In this document: one piece after another, positions 1 through 10,348 of the stretch
Layout: each line of letters begins with the position of its first letter
Numbering within the stretch: position 1 is the stretch's first letter
Assembly (NCBI GenBank): GCA_028274465.1
Contig: CM051455.1
Coordinates: 73,270,489 to 73,334,488, forward strand
DNA from: Plantago ovata
Taxonomy: Eukaryota > Streptophyta > Magnoliopsida > Lamiales > Plantaginaceae
Length of the DNA stretch: 64,000 nucleotides
Direction: 5' to 3'
Position numbers and translations under genes: made by a program
The notes under the pieces: generated by a model
What the model saw: the letters and a program-made list of their open reading frames with translations, nothing else
The model's database searches: none
Told to the model about the DNA's origin: nothing

Positions 1-1491
1 AATTGTCTCTTCTCCAAACACTTTCCCTTTGAATCCAGCATTCATCATTCTCTCGCACCATCTCTCTTTCTTCTCATTCATCTCCCCTAGATTTACCAGC
101 ACTTTGGCTGCCTCGGCCTCCACCATCCTCCTATCATCACTCTCACGCCCTTTATACGCAGCACTTGTTGCATCCAGGAACCTCCACAAGTGCTCCACCC
201 TTCTAAAAAAACCAGTTGAAAAGTCACCACAGTTACAGCAGCTACAGTCTGTGTTATTCTCACTTAAAATGACTCCTTTTGGCTGCAAGCTTCTCAGTAC
301 TCTTAGAAACTCTGTCCTGTCATCTGGGATAGTATGATTTAAGTTGTGAAGCCTGAATTGCGCACAGATGATTAATGTTTCTTCTGCAGATGAGTTGATC
401 ACTTGGGAGTTCAGATTCTCTAGAGGAAAGTTATCTAACTTGTTGATCTGCAAGTTAATATTCATTTTCTTGGCAAAACACTCGAGTTTAGAGGTGAAGT
501 CATAGTTTGGTGGACCGTTTCCGAATGGGACGGCATTTCTTGATTGATCATTGTGAGTTGAAGGAGTAATGACTGTGAGACGTACCAAAGGCGGTGGACC
601 TCCCACCCGACGGGTCAGTTCTTCTAGAAGCGTAGGCCACTGAACCCCATGTGACACTCCAATATCAAGAATGTGAAGATTACTCCGCTTGTTCTCTTCT
701 CCGAGTATTTGCAGGATTGACGTGTTTGCAACATTATTCGGGATTCTGAACCAGGGGTTGATGTCATTGAATTTGATCAGCGAGGGCAAGAAGAACTGTG
801 GATTGTGGGAAGAAAAATCGTTGCTGTTGACCACCGAGAAAAAGTTACTTCCAGGGGCGGCAGACAGATGATGAGTCAGCGCCCGAAGGCCATAAAAGGC
901 GAGACGGTGATTAGCATCGCCGGTTAGGGACGACAGCTCATGTAGAACATACAAGAAGTGCTGAACCCTGGACGGATTTCTTGCAGTAATCGCAGCTGCA
1001 CACGGGTTGAGCAACTGTTCGGCCCATCTCCCTTCTTTATTATTTCCACCATTATTGTTGCTCCCTGCTAACTTGTTTCCCTTTTTGTTTGTAGCTGATC
1101 TTCTCGGCGCCACCACATCAACCCGCTCTCCCCCTGCAGGATCCCGCTTCGTGCTCTTCCGAGGTACTTTCGGACTCAAATCTTCTTCCACAGGCTTTCT
1201 TTTCTTTGGCAAATCTAGTACTTGTGACTGGTTTGAGATCAAAGATTCTGTTGGGGTTGTGCTTGTGCTTGTGATAGTAGCTATGGTAGCATTTGTGGTG
1301 AAAGAGTTTGGACTGCTGTTTATGAGTTCTTGTTCAAGATTCTGAGTGTCAACCCACCACGACTCCCCGATGAAATCCCCTGTATCATAGGGATCATCGA
1401 AAAACGTGGGGAAGTAGGATAGCGGTTCTCCGATCATCCCCCCGATGTCGTCTGAGGTAGCAGCGCTCGGCTCCGGCTCCTCAAAGGTCAT
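1..1491 (-). CDS. NSP1: NSP1-type GRAS transcription factor, C-terminus outside the window
   Basis: An open frame of exactly 497 codons runs from an ATG at 1491 to the window edge with no stop and no intron. The N-terminus is acidic (MTFEEPEPS, then a GDFIGESWW segment), followed by Ser/Thr-rich sequence and a basic PKKRK nuclear-localisation-like stretch near residue 95. The GRAS domain starts near residue 153 (EGRWAEQLLNPCA) and contains the VHIID-type motif LHILDIGVSHGVQW near residue 270, then ILSENN, a Cys-rich CSCCNCG patch and RRVEHLWRFLD. These are hallmarks of NSP1, a nuclear GRAS protein that acts with NSP2 in symbiosis signalling and strigolactone biosynthesis control. Known NSP1 proteins are about 500-560 residues, so only the last tens of residues with the SAW motif should lie beyond position 1. 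The single-exon structure is normal for GRAS genes. Naming rests on motif recognition, not on a search. Confidence 0.93.
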   Translation of the reverse strand, partial: MTFEEPEPSAATSDDIGGMIGEPLSYFPTFFDDPYDTGDFIGESWWVDTQNLEQELINSSPNSFTTNATIATITSTSTTPTESLISNQSQVLDLPKKRKPVEEDLSPKVPRKSTKRDPAGGERVDVVAPRRSATNKKGNKLAGSNNNGGNNKEGRWAEQLLNPCAAAITARNPSRVQHFLYVLHELSSLTGDANHRLAFYGLRALTHHLSAAPGSNFFSVVNSNDFSSHNPQFFLPSLIKFNDINPWFRIPNNVANTSILQILGEENKRSNLHILDIGVSHGVQWPTLLEELTRRVGGPPPLVRLTVITPSTHNDQSRNAVPFGNGPPNYDFTSKLECFAKKMNINLQINKLDNFPLENLNSQVINSSAEETLIICAQFRLHNLNHTIPDDRTEFLRVLRSLQPKGVILSENNTDCSCCNCGDFSTGFFRRVEHLWRFLDATSAAYKGRESDDRRMVEAEAAKVLVNLGEMNEKKERWCERMMNAGFKGKVFGEETI

Positions 1492-1740
1492 GATAATTGA
1501 AGTTTTTGGGTAAGTTTGGGAGGGAAGATGAGAGTTGAGAGAGGGTGATGAGATAAAAAAGGGAATTATATGGAGCTCAGTTTTTAAAGAACATGAGAAT
1601 AAAATAGGATTGAGCAGTGGTCTATTTAGGAAGAGACAATGCAAGGTATATTCAAAGCTGGGGTGTGCTGTTATTTTGGACGTTGTGATGTTTCTATTAT
1701 GGTTTTTAAAAGTTCACTAGCTTCCGTTATGTTTTAATTA
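1492..1740 (-). promoter_or_regulatory. Upstream region of NSP1
   Basis: The sequence immediately upstream of the NSP1 ATG is CT-rich on the gene's strand, as expected of a plant 5' leader. A weak TATA-like CATATAATT lies at about 1563-1571 on the minus strand, 70-80 nt before the ATG. No firm transcription start can be assigned. The region is cut short on its distal side by the MITE at 1741-1944. Confidence 0.3.
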
Positions 1741-1944
1741 CTCCCTCCCTCTGTTTTGACCAGAAATTACTCCTATATTATACATGATTATAGTATATAA
1801 TATAGTTATATTAGAAAAAAATATACTTGATTTTCTTTTAAAATATATTTTTGTTATATTATTTTGATTGTGTAATGTAGAATTATTTTGCGGTCAATGT
1901 TTGAAAAAATCAACTTTAAAATACCTATTATGAAACAGAGTGAG
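1741..1944. mobile_element. Stowaway-like MITE upstream of NSP1
   Basis: An AT-rich element of about 204 bp begins CTCCCTCCCTCTGTTT and ends, on the opposite strand, CTCACTCTGTTTC. Both ends are flanked by TA, the target-site duplication of Tc1/mariner-type Stowaway MITEs. The interior is strongly AT-rich and has no coding potential. It sits about 250 bp upstream of the NSP1 start codon, so it may be part of, or border, the NSP1 promoter. The terminal repeats have diverged, so the insertion is not recent. Confidence 0.75.
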
Positions 1945-1946
1945 TA

Positions 1947-2523
1947 TTAAATATGGCAAGAGCCCACTGTCGCTACTAATTGGGTAGGTACTGTATAAAA
2001 TGTAAATAGACTGCAAAACCATCTGAACTAGGTAAGATATTCCCGTCTCTTGAAGTAGTCACCCTTACCCTTCCGAGTGGTCACTAGAGCTAAATGACAG
2101 CGGTATTTATTCTTTTAATAACACATATTGTCATCTTCACGTCGGAGTTGGTGAACATTGAAATAGTCTAGTAATTGTTGAGAAAAGAGACGGCAGATTT
2201 ATGTGGTTAAATTAAGGTGCAAATGTTTGGAGTTTTATTGCCTTTAATTTGCTAATTGGACGGGTGGTTTTTTGTTGTTTATCAAGAGTGTAATTGACTT
2301 GCAAAAATTTAAAACGACCTATCATTGTTTTATTTTCTATTCTATGCACAAATCCTTGTCAAAGGTGCATTAGTTGCATTGACCATTAGGGTGGGGTGAT
2401 GCAAGGGGAGAGGAACCTGAGGCCTTAGTTTAGTTGTGTTTCTAACGGAATGATGACTTTATGGATATCAATCTAACGTTTAAAAAAAAGTTAGAAACGT
2501 ATTTTTGAGTTAAATTCAGAATT
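1947..2523. other. Intergenic sequence without recognised feature
   Basis: AT-rich sequence between the MITE and the Tnt1-like LTR. I see no gene, RNA or complete transposon here. A short inverted repeat (TTTCTAACG near 2442 and GTTAGAAAC near 2491) around an A-run is the only structure noticed. Confidence 0.5.
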
Positions 2524-3035
2524 TGTTGTGCAAAACAATAATAATAATCCCAAATCGAACAATCACACAACCCTAATTCAGATCTAGCAATAACAATCAA
2601 AACAGTAAAAGAAAAATAAGAAATTTACGTGGTTCGGATTTGAATATTCTACGTCCAAGGAGGTCAGAGATCTTTCCACTATATCAAGAAGAATACAAGA
2701 ACTTACAAGTACTCCTCAACCGTGTATGGCGAACAGAACCTCGTTCTCTCTTCTCTAGCAATCACACCTTGTCGCCTCTCCCCTCTGGTTCGGCACCTCG
2801 GTCGAGTCGGCCCTTCGGCCGCCTCCTCCTTTCTCTAGATTCTCTCTGATTTTTGTCTATGTAAATTGTGAATAAGAAAAGTTCTAGAGAACCCCTATAT
2901 ATATAGTGAGGAATCTCCTAATAAGTCTCTAACCTAACTTAGGCCCCAAGATAAAAAACCCTAAGCCCATAAGAATAAAGTAGGCTAGCCCAATTCCAAA
3001 ATTTTCTAATCCTGAATTCATACTATAAGTCCACA
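2524..3035 (-). repeat. LTR of a Tnt1-like Copia element (3' LTR, minus)
   Basis: Read on the minus strand, the segment starts TGTGGACTTATAG directly after a purine-rich tract AAGGTGGAGAATTG and ends GCACAACA, giving TG...CA termini as expected for an LTR. The region holds the 'acgtggttcgg...ctacgtcc' stretch common in Tnt1-class LTRs. It lies downstream, on the minus strand, of the degraded Copia coding fragments at 3231-3922. The 5' LTR of this element is not in the window. The borders are read from termini only, so they could be off by several bases. Confidence 0.55.
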
Positions 3036-3094
3036 ATTCTCCACCTTAGTATGAATTCTATCAACTCCTGAAGTTAGAGTCTTCCCTTGTCTCA

Positions 3095-3245
3095 GTCTCT
3101 CTGAGGTTAAGATAGTTCCCTGCTGCTCATCTCTAAGGTTAAGACGAATCCCCATACGCACCTCTAAGGTTAAGATGCCTCCCCGTTGTCACATCTCTAA
3201 GGTTAAGATGCATCCTTGTTGTCACATTCCTGATGTTAGAATGCC
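3095..3245 (-). repeat. Short imperfect tandem repeats after Copia pol
   Basis: The phrase 'ctctaaggttaagatgc' and close variants recur about five times at roughly 30-40 bp spacing between the pol remnant and the LTR. Such repeats occur in the 3' untranslated part of some Copia elements. No function is evident. Confidence 0.5.
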
Positions 3246-3922
3246 CCCCCAGCCCCCTCCGAGTCTTTGAACATTGCTCATCAGAAAACTGTTCTCCTGG
3301 TACCATTACCACACTACGACAATCCTTCATATTGAACCTGGTTAAAACCTTCAATAAATAACTGGACTGAGATATAAACAAACTTCCTTCTGATGAATCC
3401 TTGCAACTATCCGTTCCCAAGATCCTTTGTGTTGTCCTCATGTCCTTCACCAAGACATCTTCCTGAAACTCATCATCCAACGCTTCACATTCATCACCCG
3501 AGTGATCTGGCACCTGATCTACAACCTGTTGTCCTGGAGTTCCGGTCAAAATTAACTCAACTCTTTGCTCAACACCTTGTGTATCAACCTGCTACACATT
3601 CCCAACAACATATCCTGTTGTCATATCAGTTTCATCCACAGACACCACCTCCACTGAAATATCCTGCTTAATCGATGTGTTCTCCTTTTCCACAACTAAC
3701 ACTTGACCAACAAGAGTAGTTCCTTCTAACACATACAAACCATTGTGTTTCTTTCCTTTCAACACCACTCTGTTCCCTTTCTTTACGGATAGAACTCCAC
3801 CTTGACAACCAAAACTACAACCCCTACTGTCAAGCATGCCAAGAGATAACAAATTTCTCTTAAGGTTTGGAACATAACTAACATCCTCAAGTGTTCTGAC
3901 AGCACCATCGAACATCTTAATG
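3231..3922 (-). pseudogene. Tnt1-like Copia pol remnants with a large internal deletion
   Basis: Two collinear minus-strand fragments remain. The upstream one (3915-3592) encodes MFDGAVRTLEDVSYVPNLKRNLLS and KGKKHNGLYVLEG, the junction of protease and GAG-pre-integrase in Tnt1-like polyproteins. The downstream one (3549-3231) contains SQSSYLLKVLTRFNMKDC, matching the end of the Copia reverse transcriptase/RNase H connection. Integrase and most of the reverse transcriptase, normally about 700 residues between them, are missing. At 3923 the remnant is cut by Copia LTR H. It is a dead relic. Confidence 0.75.
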
Positions 3923-4557
3923 TGTTAGGAAACTTGTAATTTTGATGAGCAATTAACCATGCTAAATTACGGAAAGTCCAGTAACTAGTACTCTTAAGGT
4001 CAATAGGAATTTAGAATTTTAAGGACATTGTAAAAGAGGAACGTTTGCTGAAGACTTAGTGTAGGTACTAGTAGGTGCTTTAGCTTGCTGATGATGTACT
4101 TTGTTTTTACAAATGAACTATTGAAGCACTAGAACCGCTCAGAAACTTGAAGATTCGAAGACTGAAGATTTAGAAGAATTCTGAGAAAGGTATCTACAAA
4201 GGCACATGTTGCTCAGAAAGTGATATTTTCAGCAACAGCTCGCATAAGTGAAAATCTATATGACAGAGTAGGTTGTGTTTGCTGAAACTGAGACTAACCA
4301 CTTGCTGAAAAACATATATGACCTCTTTGCTGAAGAAGTACTTGCATTTTGGCTCCAACATTCACATTTGAATTCGATTCAAATGAACATTAAATGCAAA
4401 GTAGGCACGCGAAGAACATGAAGACTAGAAGACAAATGAAGGACGCTGCTGAAAGTACAAAAGCAAGATAGTGACATCTTAAGGTGCAAAGCCTTAGAAT
4501 TTGAAATTCAAACGGCTCCCTTGATTCACTATAAATAGAGGTCATCTGGCAACTTGT
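3923..4557 (+). repeat. SIRE-like Copia LTR 'H', left part
   Basis: It begins TGTTAGGAAACTTG and matches the start of the LTRs at 49096 (plus) and 42886 (minus). It includes the TATA region (CTATAAATAGAGG near 4530) and stops at 4557, where Gypsy LTR B begins. The remainder of this LTR reappears at 27634-28297, so elements B, A and C lie inside it. The flanks (TAATG on the left, TACAC after 28297) do not form a target-site duplication, so this is not a simple solo LTR. Confidence 0.8.
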
Positions 4558-5805
4558 TGATGACAGTGTTTTTTACACTATCATTCGGGTCTTTTTCACT
4601 AATTTAGCTATCCTCTTGCATGCATTTTAGTGCATTTTGTTAGAATAGTGTCACGTTTCCATTTTCTTTGATATTTTCAGGATTTAGATGAAAATCACAC
4701 TTTTGGATATGAATCATGGCGAAACAATGAAGTTTTGGTGCAACGAGATCACCCGTGGCGTGTCAAGGAGTACCGAGACGAGTTTTCAGGCCAAAAGATC
4801 AAGTTTCGGAGCTCAAAACCGTGCCCAGTGCCAAAATTGAAGACCCGGAGGAAGAAAAAGCACGGGCAACTCTTTGCCCATGCCAGGCGCACCGCCTGGG
4901 AGGTTCCGACAGCTATATATATATTTTGTAAAGTTGCGATTTTCATATCTTAGATCATAATTTTGCAGACATAAACCCTAGAGCTTGTTCTGGGTATTTT
5001 TTCTATTAGAACTACATTATCTTAGCAATTTGGAGCACCAAGGTAGAGATTCGGACATCTTTTGATCTCACCTTGCTAGCAACTTGTGAGTTTAGCCATT
5101 CACCGGAGATTGACAACCCTCGGTGGTAACTTTGTATCGCACCTTTTTCATACTCTATCTTTCAATTCAATGATGTTTTCATATATGATTGCTTGTGTTG
5201 ATTACGATTTTGATATGAGTAGCTAAGTTTCTAGTTGGTGATAGTATGTAAATTCGTAGCTAGGGTTCATATTGTGCATGGATGAGTTTCTGAGTCTTTT
5301 ACTTGTTTAATTATCTTAATTCGATTCTTTGATCCTACTAAGCCAATATCTTCGTATGAAAGTGTTAGAAACACTAGGACAATTCAAGATCATCGATTCA
5401 GTAATTATAATTATCAAGTACTGCTTGAACTAAGACTGACAACCTTAGCCAAGTATTAGTATAGATAGGAAGCTTTCATAATACACGTCTTCAAATATGT
5501 TTTTGGTGTTTGTTAATTCGAATTACTTTTAAAGCAGTACGAGTTGCACTTTCATGCATAATTAGAACCCGATGCTTAGAATGAGCATACTATCACCAGC
5601 TCTCATTATATATTGTTAAGTTAAGCTAAGTCAAATTTGTTTTCTGAATTTATAATAGTTATTTAGTTAAAGCTAGTTAAGTCCCTAGAGATCGACACTG
5701 GAGGTCATCTTACCTCTGCACTACGCGTTTTGTGTAGTTGTGAGTTGCCCTTTGGCTTTCAAACAAATTTATTTGATTGTTCAAGTCTGACAATCTCGTT
5801 CATCA
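4558..5805 (+). repeat. Athila-like Gypsy LTR of element B
   Basis: It starts TGATGACAGTG and ends CGTTCATCA, the same terminal pattern as the other Gypsy LTRs in the window (TGATGAATGTG...TTCATCA). The body has diverged from LTRs A, C, D and E, which marks a separate subfamily. A TATA-like run (GCTATATATATA) lies near 4911. The end is followed at 3 bp by a primer-binding site, so this is the 5' LTR of B. Confidence 0.85.
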
Positions 5806-5808
5806 AAT

Positions 5809-5827
5809 TGGCGCCGTTGCCGGGGAC
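5809..5827 (+). other. Primer-binding site of element B (tRNA-Asp type)
   Basis: TGGCGCCGTTGCCGGGGAC is complementary to the 3' end of plant tRNA-Asp (ending GGCAACGGCGCCA). Use of tRNA-Asp is typical of Athila-type Gypsy elements. Confidence 0.85.
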
Positions 5828-5939
5828 TTTAACTCCTTTTTACTCTTTAGCTTGTTTATATTTTCAGCATTCAATTTCCGGAATTTAGTAGTTTAGTTTG
5901 TTTCCCTTTGATACTCATTTGATTCGTTTCAGGTAGTTT

Positions 5940-7582
5940 ATGCGAAGCACGAGATCTAGTGGAATTCCTCTTATTGAACCTATTGCGGAGATTGATAAGG
6001 GTATATCATCAAAGGAAGCGAGATAGTGCTAGAGTTGAAGTAGTGGAGGAAGATTTTTCTGATTCTCTGCAGGAGATTTTTAAGCAATCTGATTCTTGGG
6101 AAGGTTTTGTGATGGCTCGCCCACTCTTGAAATCATGGGTTCAACCCAACCAGGAACGGATGAGAGGTCCGACTATTGTTCTTTCTGTTGTAACTCGTGA
6201 TTTGGAGATTAAGAATCACATGTTCTAGCAGCTTCTGAAGTTCTACGGGTTGGCTAGGGAGGATGTTATGAGATTCTTGAATGACATTGAGAATTTCATC
6301 AACAATCTCCCAAGGCCTGGAGCAGGGTTTACGGATGATGAGCTGAGGATGAAGGTCTTTGCTATGGTTCTTGGTGATAAAGAAAAGGCATGGTTAGGCT
6401 CTCTGGAAGCTGGGTCACTCGACACCTGGGCTAAGGTGTTTTCTGCTTTTATGGAGAAGTACTTTCCCCATACTCTGACTACCGCGCTGAAGGCGCAAAT
6501 CAGTGGTTTCAAGAAAGACTATGATGAAACCATCTGCACTTCTCTCGAGAGGTTCGAAGACCTCATGAAAAAGTGCCCACACCATGGGATGGAACTTTCT
6601 GATCTTGTCCAGCACTTCTACAATGGGCTCACATATGAGAGCCAACAGGTTGTGGATTTTTGCCGTGGAAATATTTGGGAGGAGACGACCGAAGATGTGT
6701 GGGCGTGTTTTGAAAGGCTCGCGAAGGGATCTCAGTTCAAGGATCCAAAGGGCATGAACACGAGGCGTGGAACTGAAATTCCAGCAAAACCCGATGTTCA
6801 GTTGAGTGGTGTGAGTGGGGATAGGTTTGATGGCTTCACCAATGAGATGAGGCAGGCCCTTAAGAGCTCGATGGGGCAGGCTCTTTCCAATGAGGTTTGC
6901 AGGGTATGCAAGAACTATGGGCATGGGGCTCATATGTGTAGGTCTGATCTAGCAAACAATGGTGTTTATTGGGTAGAAGCAGGAGAAGAAGAGGTGTTTG
7001 CTGCAGAATTTGAGGAGGCTAGCTATGGGCAAGATGGTAGGAATCCGTGTGGTGGATATTGGAAGAAGGGGTTCCGAAGCAACCAAGGTTATGCACCTCA
7101 AAACCAGACCTATGGACCTAACCAGGACCATAGTAATCTCAACTACGGTAATGATCATTGTATAGAACCGAAGCACCTAAGTCCAAGTCAGCTGATCTCT
7201 TGGACACTTTGCAGAAGATGGTTGATAATACCCAGGGGTTTATGAAGAGGTATGAGGAAGACTCGGAGAAGACGAGGGGTAGGCTTGATCAATTGGAGAC
7301 AAGTACTAGGCTTGCTCACTAAAAGATGCAAGAGCTGATCGACCGTGGAGCAAGTAGGGAGCAAGGGACGTTGCCCAGTAACACGGAGAAGTCGATGTCG
7401 ATAACCTTGGTAGGAGACCTTCCTGTGGAGATCACCATTAAGAAGGTTGCTTAGTGCAAGTGTTGTGCACAAGGTGATCCTCCTTTAGCCGAGGAGGAAG
7501 ATAAGGGAATGGGATTCGATGTGAGTGATGGGGAGGATGAAGATTCCGAACCAATCCCTGATAGCTTTGATGTTAAGGTTGG
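5940..7582 (+). pseudogene. Gag of element B, interrupted
   Basis: An ATG at 5940 opens a Gag reading frame (MRSTRSSGIPL) that soon shifts frame. The matrix/capsid-like Retrotrans_gag region is clear at 6111-6720 (MARPLLKSWVQPN, KYFPHTLTTALKAQ, DLVQHFYNGL), followed by the zinc knuckle CRVCKNYGHGAHMC (CX2CX4HX4C) near 6898. Defects include a stop in place of Gln at about 6226-6228, a frameshift near 7165 and two later stops. At 7583 the gene is cut by element A. The protease part resumes at 18464. Gag would form the virus-like particle; this copy cannot make a full protein. Confidence 0.85.
7578..7582 (+). repeat. Target-site duplication GTTGG, left copy
   Basis: GTTGG immediately precedes LTR-a. 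The same five bases follow LTR-c at 18464-18468, where B coding sequence resumes. A 5-bp duplication is the normal LTR-retrotransposon footprint and proves an insertion into B gag. Confidence 0.85.
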
Positions 7583-8816
7583 TGATGAACGTGTCAGATT
7601 CAATCAAATAAATTTGTTATTTAGCCAAAGGAAATCCAAAACTACAACGAAAACCGTAGTGTAGTAGTAGAATGACTCGAGTGTCGTTCTCTCAGGACTG
7701 TACTAGCTTTATCAAATCTAATTAAGAATATAAAACACCAGATAGAAAGCAATAGGGGGTTTCAAGCAGATAATGGAGATTAGTGATAGTATGTTCCTTC
7801 TTAGCATAATGGGTCGATAATCATGCATAAATTCCTCGGTCTTGCATAGAGATCTTTGAATCAATCTAGGGTCCTGTTGCAAGTATTAAGCACTACGAAG
7901 ATAATCTGGTCTGACTAGTCAACACTGCTGTCCTAATGTGTTCCGTAATTATTCAACACTACGAATATAATTGGTCTGATGGTCGACTAGTGTCCAATTG
8001 TGCATAATGATCAATACAACATACGAGAATTTTGGTTACAACTGATCAACGAAATAAAGCAATGACACGGAGTATAATGCGCGATATAGCCATTAGCATG
8101 ATTATCTTCCCTCACTAAGAATTCACATACTACCACCAATGATAAGTTTAGCTACTCATAATAGGCATGCAATCAATAGAAATCATAGAAGAAAAGAAAG
8201 ATAAATAAAATAAGTAGTTAAAACTGTAAGATACAAAGTTACCGAAGGTTGTCAATCTCCGGATGATTGCGGTCCTACGAGCTCCAAAATGCTATGAAAA
8301 AGTGTCCCCTAAGCTACGGAACTCCCAGGACAGGCCCCGGGAAGTTCCTACCTAAAACTATAGAGAGAGGTGAGAAAGTAGGCTTGGAAAGATATGATTT
8401 TCGGAGAAAAACTTGAGCTCTATATATAGGCCCGAATTTAGCCCGCGGCGGTTCGCCCCCCAATATTTCGCGGAATTTCCGCGTTTTTCGACCTGGATTT
8501 GGATTTCTTCACCTTTTCGGACTCGGTTTATGACTTCTAGTAGCCTTCTAACCTCCAGATTTGGCCCCCTAGACTCCAAATCCTATCCGGAAACCTTCAG
8601 ATACTCCAAATAGGCTTCTAGAACACCAATTCCTTGTAGACTTCAATATAATTGCCCGGTAATCTCCGAATTTCAACCAAAACCTGTAAAATAAAATCTA
8701 AAGGGAAACGTTACACTATTCTAATAAAATGTACTAAAATATAGCTAAATTAACATAGAGGATAGCTAAAATAGGTGAAAAAGACTCGAATGAAAGTGTA
8801 AAATACACATTCATCA
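7583..8816 (-). repeat. LTR-a, 3' LTR of element A
   Basis: On the minus strand it runs TGATGAATGTG...ACGTTCATCA. A TATA box (CTATATATAG) lies at about 8420-8429, preceded in U3 by a GC-rich GGCGGTTCGCC block. It is preceded by the polypurine tract at 8817-8833 and followed by the GTTGG target duplication. Confidence 0.88.
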
Positions 8817-8833
8817 AACTCCCCAAACCGAAC
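8817..8833 (-). other. Polypurine tract of element A
   Basis: On the minus strand the sequence GGTTTGGGGAGTT directly abuts the start of LTR-a. This is the expected plus-strand DNA primer of the element. The same tract occurs in element C at 26561-26572. Confidence 0.7.
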
Positions 8834-9439
8834 CTTTGCTTGTCCTCAAGCAACTAAGCTAGACTCTAATACAAAAAACATGCAAGACTCAAAATGGAGT
8901 TTCATGCCAAATAAAATGAACTAATCTACTGAATCTACCAAATAACATATGAACAAAAACCATACAAATCAAAACATGAATATAGGTTGAAGAATACCTC
9001 GATTGACTTATACACATCCACATAAGCACTTATGTCAAGACAAGATAGTCTCTCGTAACATTCTCTACCTGGACCTAGTCAGTGACGACGTAATGATGCA
9101 TGCTAAGATACGAATGGTTGCCCCGTGCCTATGAAACTGAGGACTTACTGCTGTTCGACCATGTTAAGACTTTCCCTCAAAAGAGGTCGAACCAGTACTG
9201 GCTCTCATCAAACGAAGGAGGGTTCCCTATAAAAGATAACTCTCCCCTATTCTACCCATCTCTCAAGTAAAATCTTAAACTATTCACCACTTCCTGAATG
9301 GCAGGACGAGGGTGGTCTAGAACAAATGACACTCAAGACAAAAAAGATAAAAAATAGAAAAACACAATTACGAACAATACGAAAAATGGAAAAGACTCAA
9401 AACTTTGCTAAACTGCTATTTGGCTTTTCTTTTTAGGAC

Positions 9440-9560
9440 CCTTCTTTGCTTTTTTGTGGTCTTCTCTTTTTTTCTTTTTTTCTTTCCAGATTCTTTTTTC
9501 ATTTTCTTTTTCTCTTTTTTCTGGAATTTTTCTTTCTTCTTTTTTTTTCGATTTTTTCTA
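9440..9560 (-). repeat. Low-complexity A-rich tract of element A
   Basis: On the element's strand this is a run of A and AAG/AAAG with few other bases. The equivalent tract is kept in C (25848-25945) and E (50955-51096), always bordered by 'ttatgctactgctggct'. It lies downstream of the twin hairpins. Confidence 0.7.
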
Positions 9561-9613
9561 GCCAGCAGTAGCATAACAAAAAGAGAAGCAAAATGACTCA
9601 CAAGACTTCCCCA

Positions 9614-9748
9614 AACCTATTCGAAAGAATAGGTTGGAGCACAAAATTTACGAAAAAGGAAAATAAACTCACGATACGAAAAATAAAAAACAGAAACAAG
9701 TCTATGATGGTGTAACCCCCTCCCCAAACCTATTCGGAAGAATAGGTT
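9614..9748 (-). other. Twin conserved hairpins of element A
   Basis: Two perfect inverted repeats, at 9614-9635 and 9727-9748, have 9-bp arms AACCTATTC/GAATAGGTT around 4-nt loops (UUUC and UUCC on the element strand), each followed by TTTGGGGA. The pair is conserved with the same spacing in C and E, with variation confined to the loops. This suggests an RNA structure in the element transcript. Confidence 0.65.
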
Positions 9749-10348
9749 ATAAACAAAGGATCACACGACCTCACACTACCTCCTTCCTAGGCATTTAGAA
9801 ATCTCAAAGCATGGTGAAGACTTGTTGCCTCTTAGGTACATAATTACTCGGGAAAACAACCATAAGACCCTAACATGCATCATCCTATTATAAAGGCCTT
9901 CGGGAACCGCAGTAGAGAAAACACCACTAAGTGATGTCGAGACTACCTAGCTCAACTAAGTGCAATACATAAATGTGACAAGCTAAGCGAGAAAAACCTC
10001 AAACAAATTCATAGAGATGAAGCGTACGATTAATGGCATAGTTAGTTGATCTACCCAATAAAAAAGTTCAAAAAATTCAGCAATAAACTCCATATAAAAC
10101 ATGCAAAACTATCCTAGGATGAATGCAACCTAAAAAATCTAAGAAAGCAGTAAACGTGCAAATGCAAACAAAGAACAAGATACTAATCGACACAAAACCA
10201 AACAAAACTTAACATCATGGTTCACATCCCATCCCCCTTACGATTCTTAAGCTAGCCCCCTAGCAAAAGAGAATGAGTAATAAGAAGTGATACTAGATGT
10301 TACCGAAGGGTTTGTCCTCGGTCGGCTGAGAGTGGACAAGTGGAAGGA

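Larger units (their letters stand above)
8834..10348 (-). other. 3' non-coding region of element A
   Basis: About 1.5 kb between ORF2 and the polypurine tract without convincing coding sequence. It holds the twin hairpins (9614-9635 and 9727-9748) and the A-rich tract (9440-9560, seen as T-rich on the plus strand). Its sequence is closely matched by 25050-26560 in C and by 50699-51690 in E. Open frames crossing the low-complexity tract are artefacts of its composition. Confidence 0.6.

Noticed and set aside
29..1345. Several plus-strand ORFs over the first 1.4 kb
   Set aside because: They are shadows of the NSP1 coding strand, which is open for 497 codons on the minus strand and has clear GRAS motifs.
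4735..4953. Basic 72-residue ORF inside LTR-B
   Set aside because: It lies around the U3/TATA region of an LTR, has no counterpart in other LTRs and no recognisable domain.
9405..9601. Phe/Ser- or Lys-rich open frames on both strands
   Set aside because: They only read through the T/A low-complexity tract of element A. The same happens at 25763-25978 and 50837-51141.
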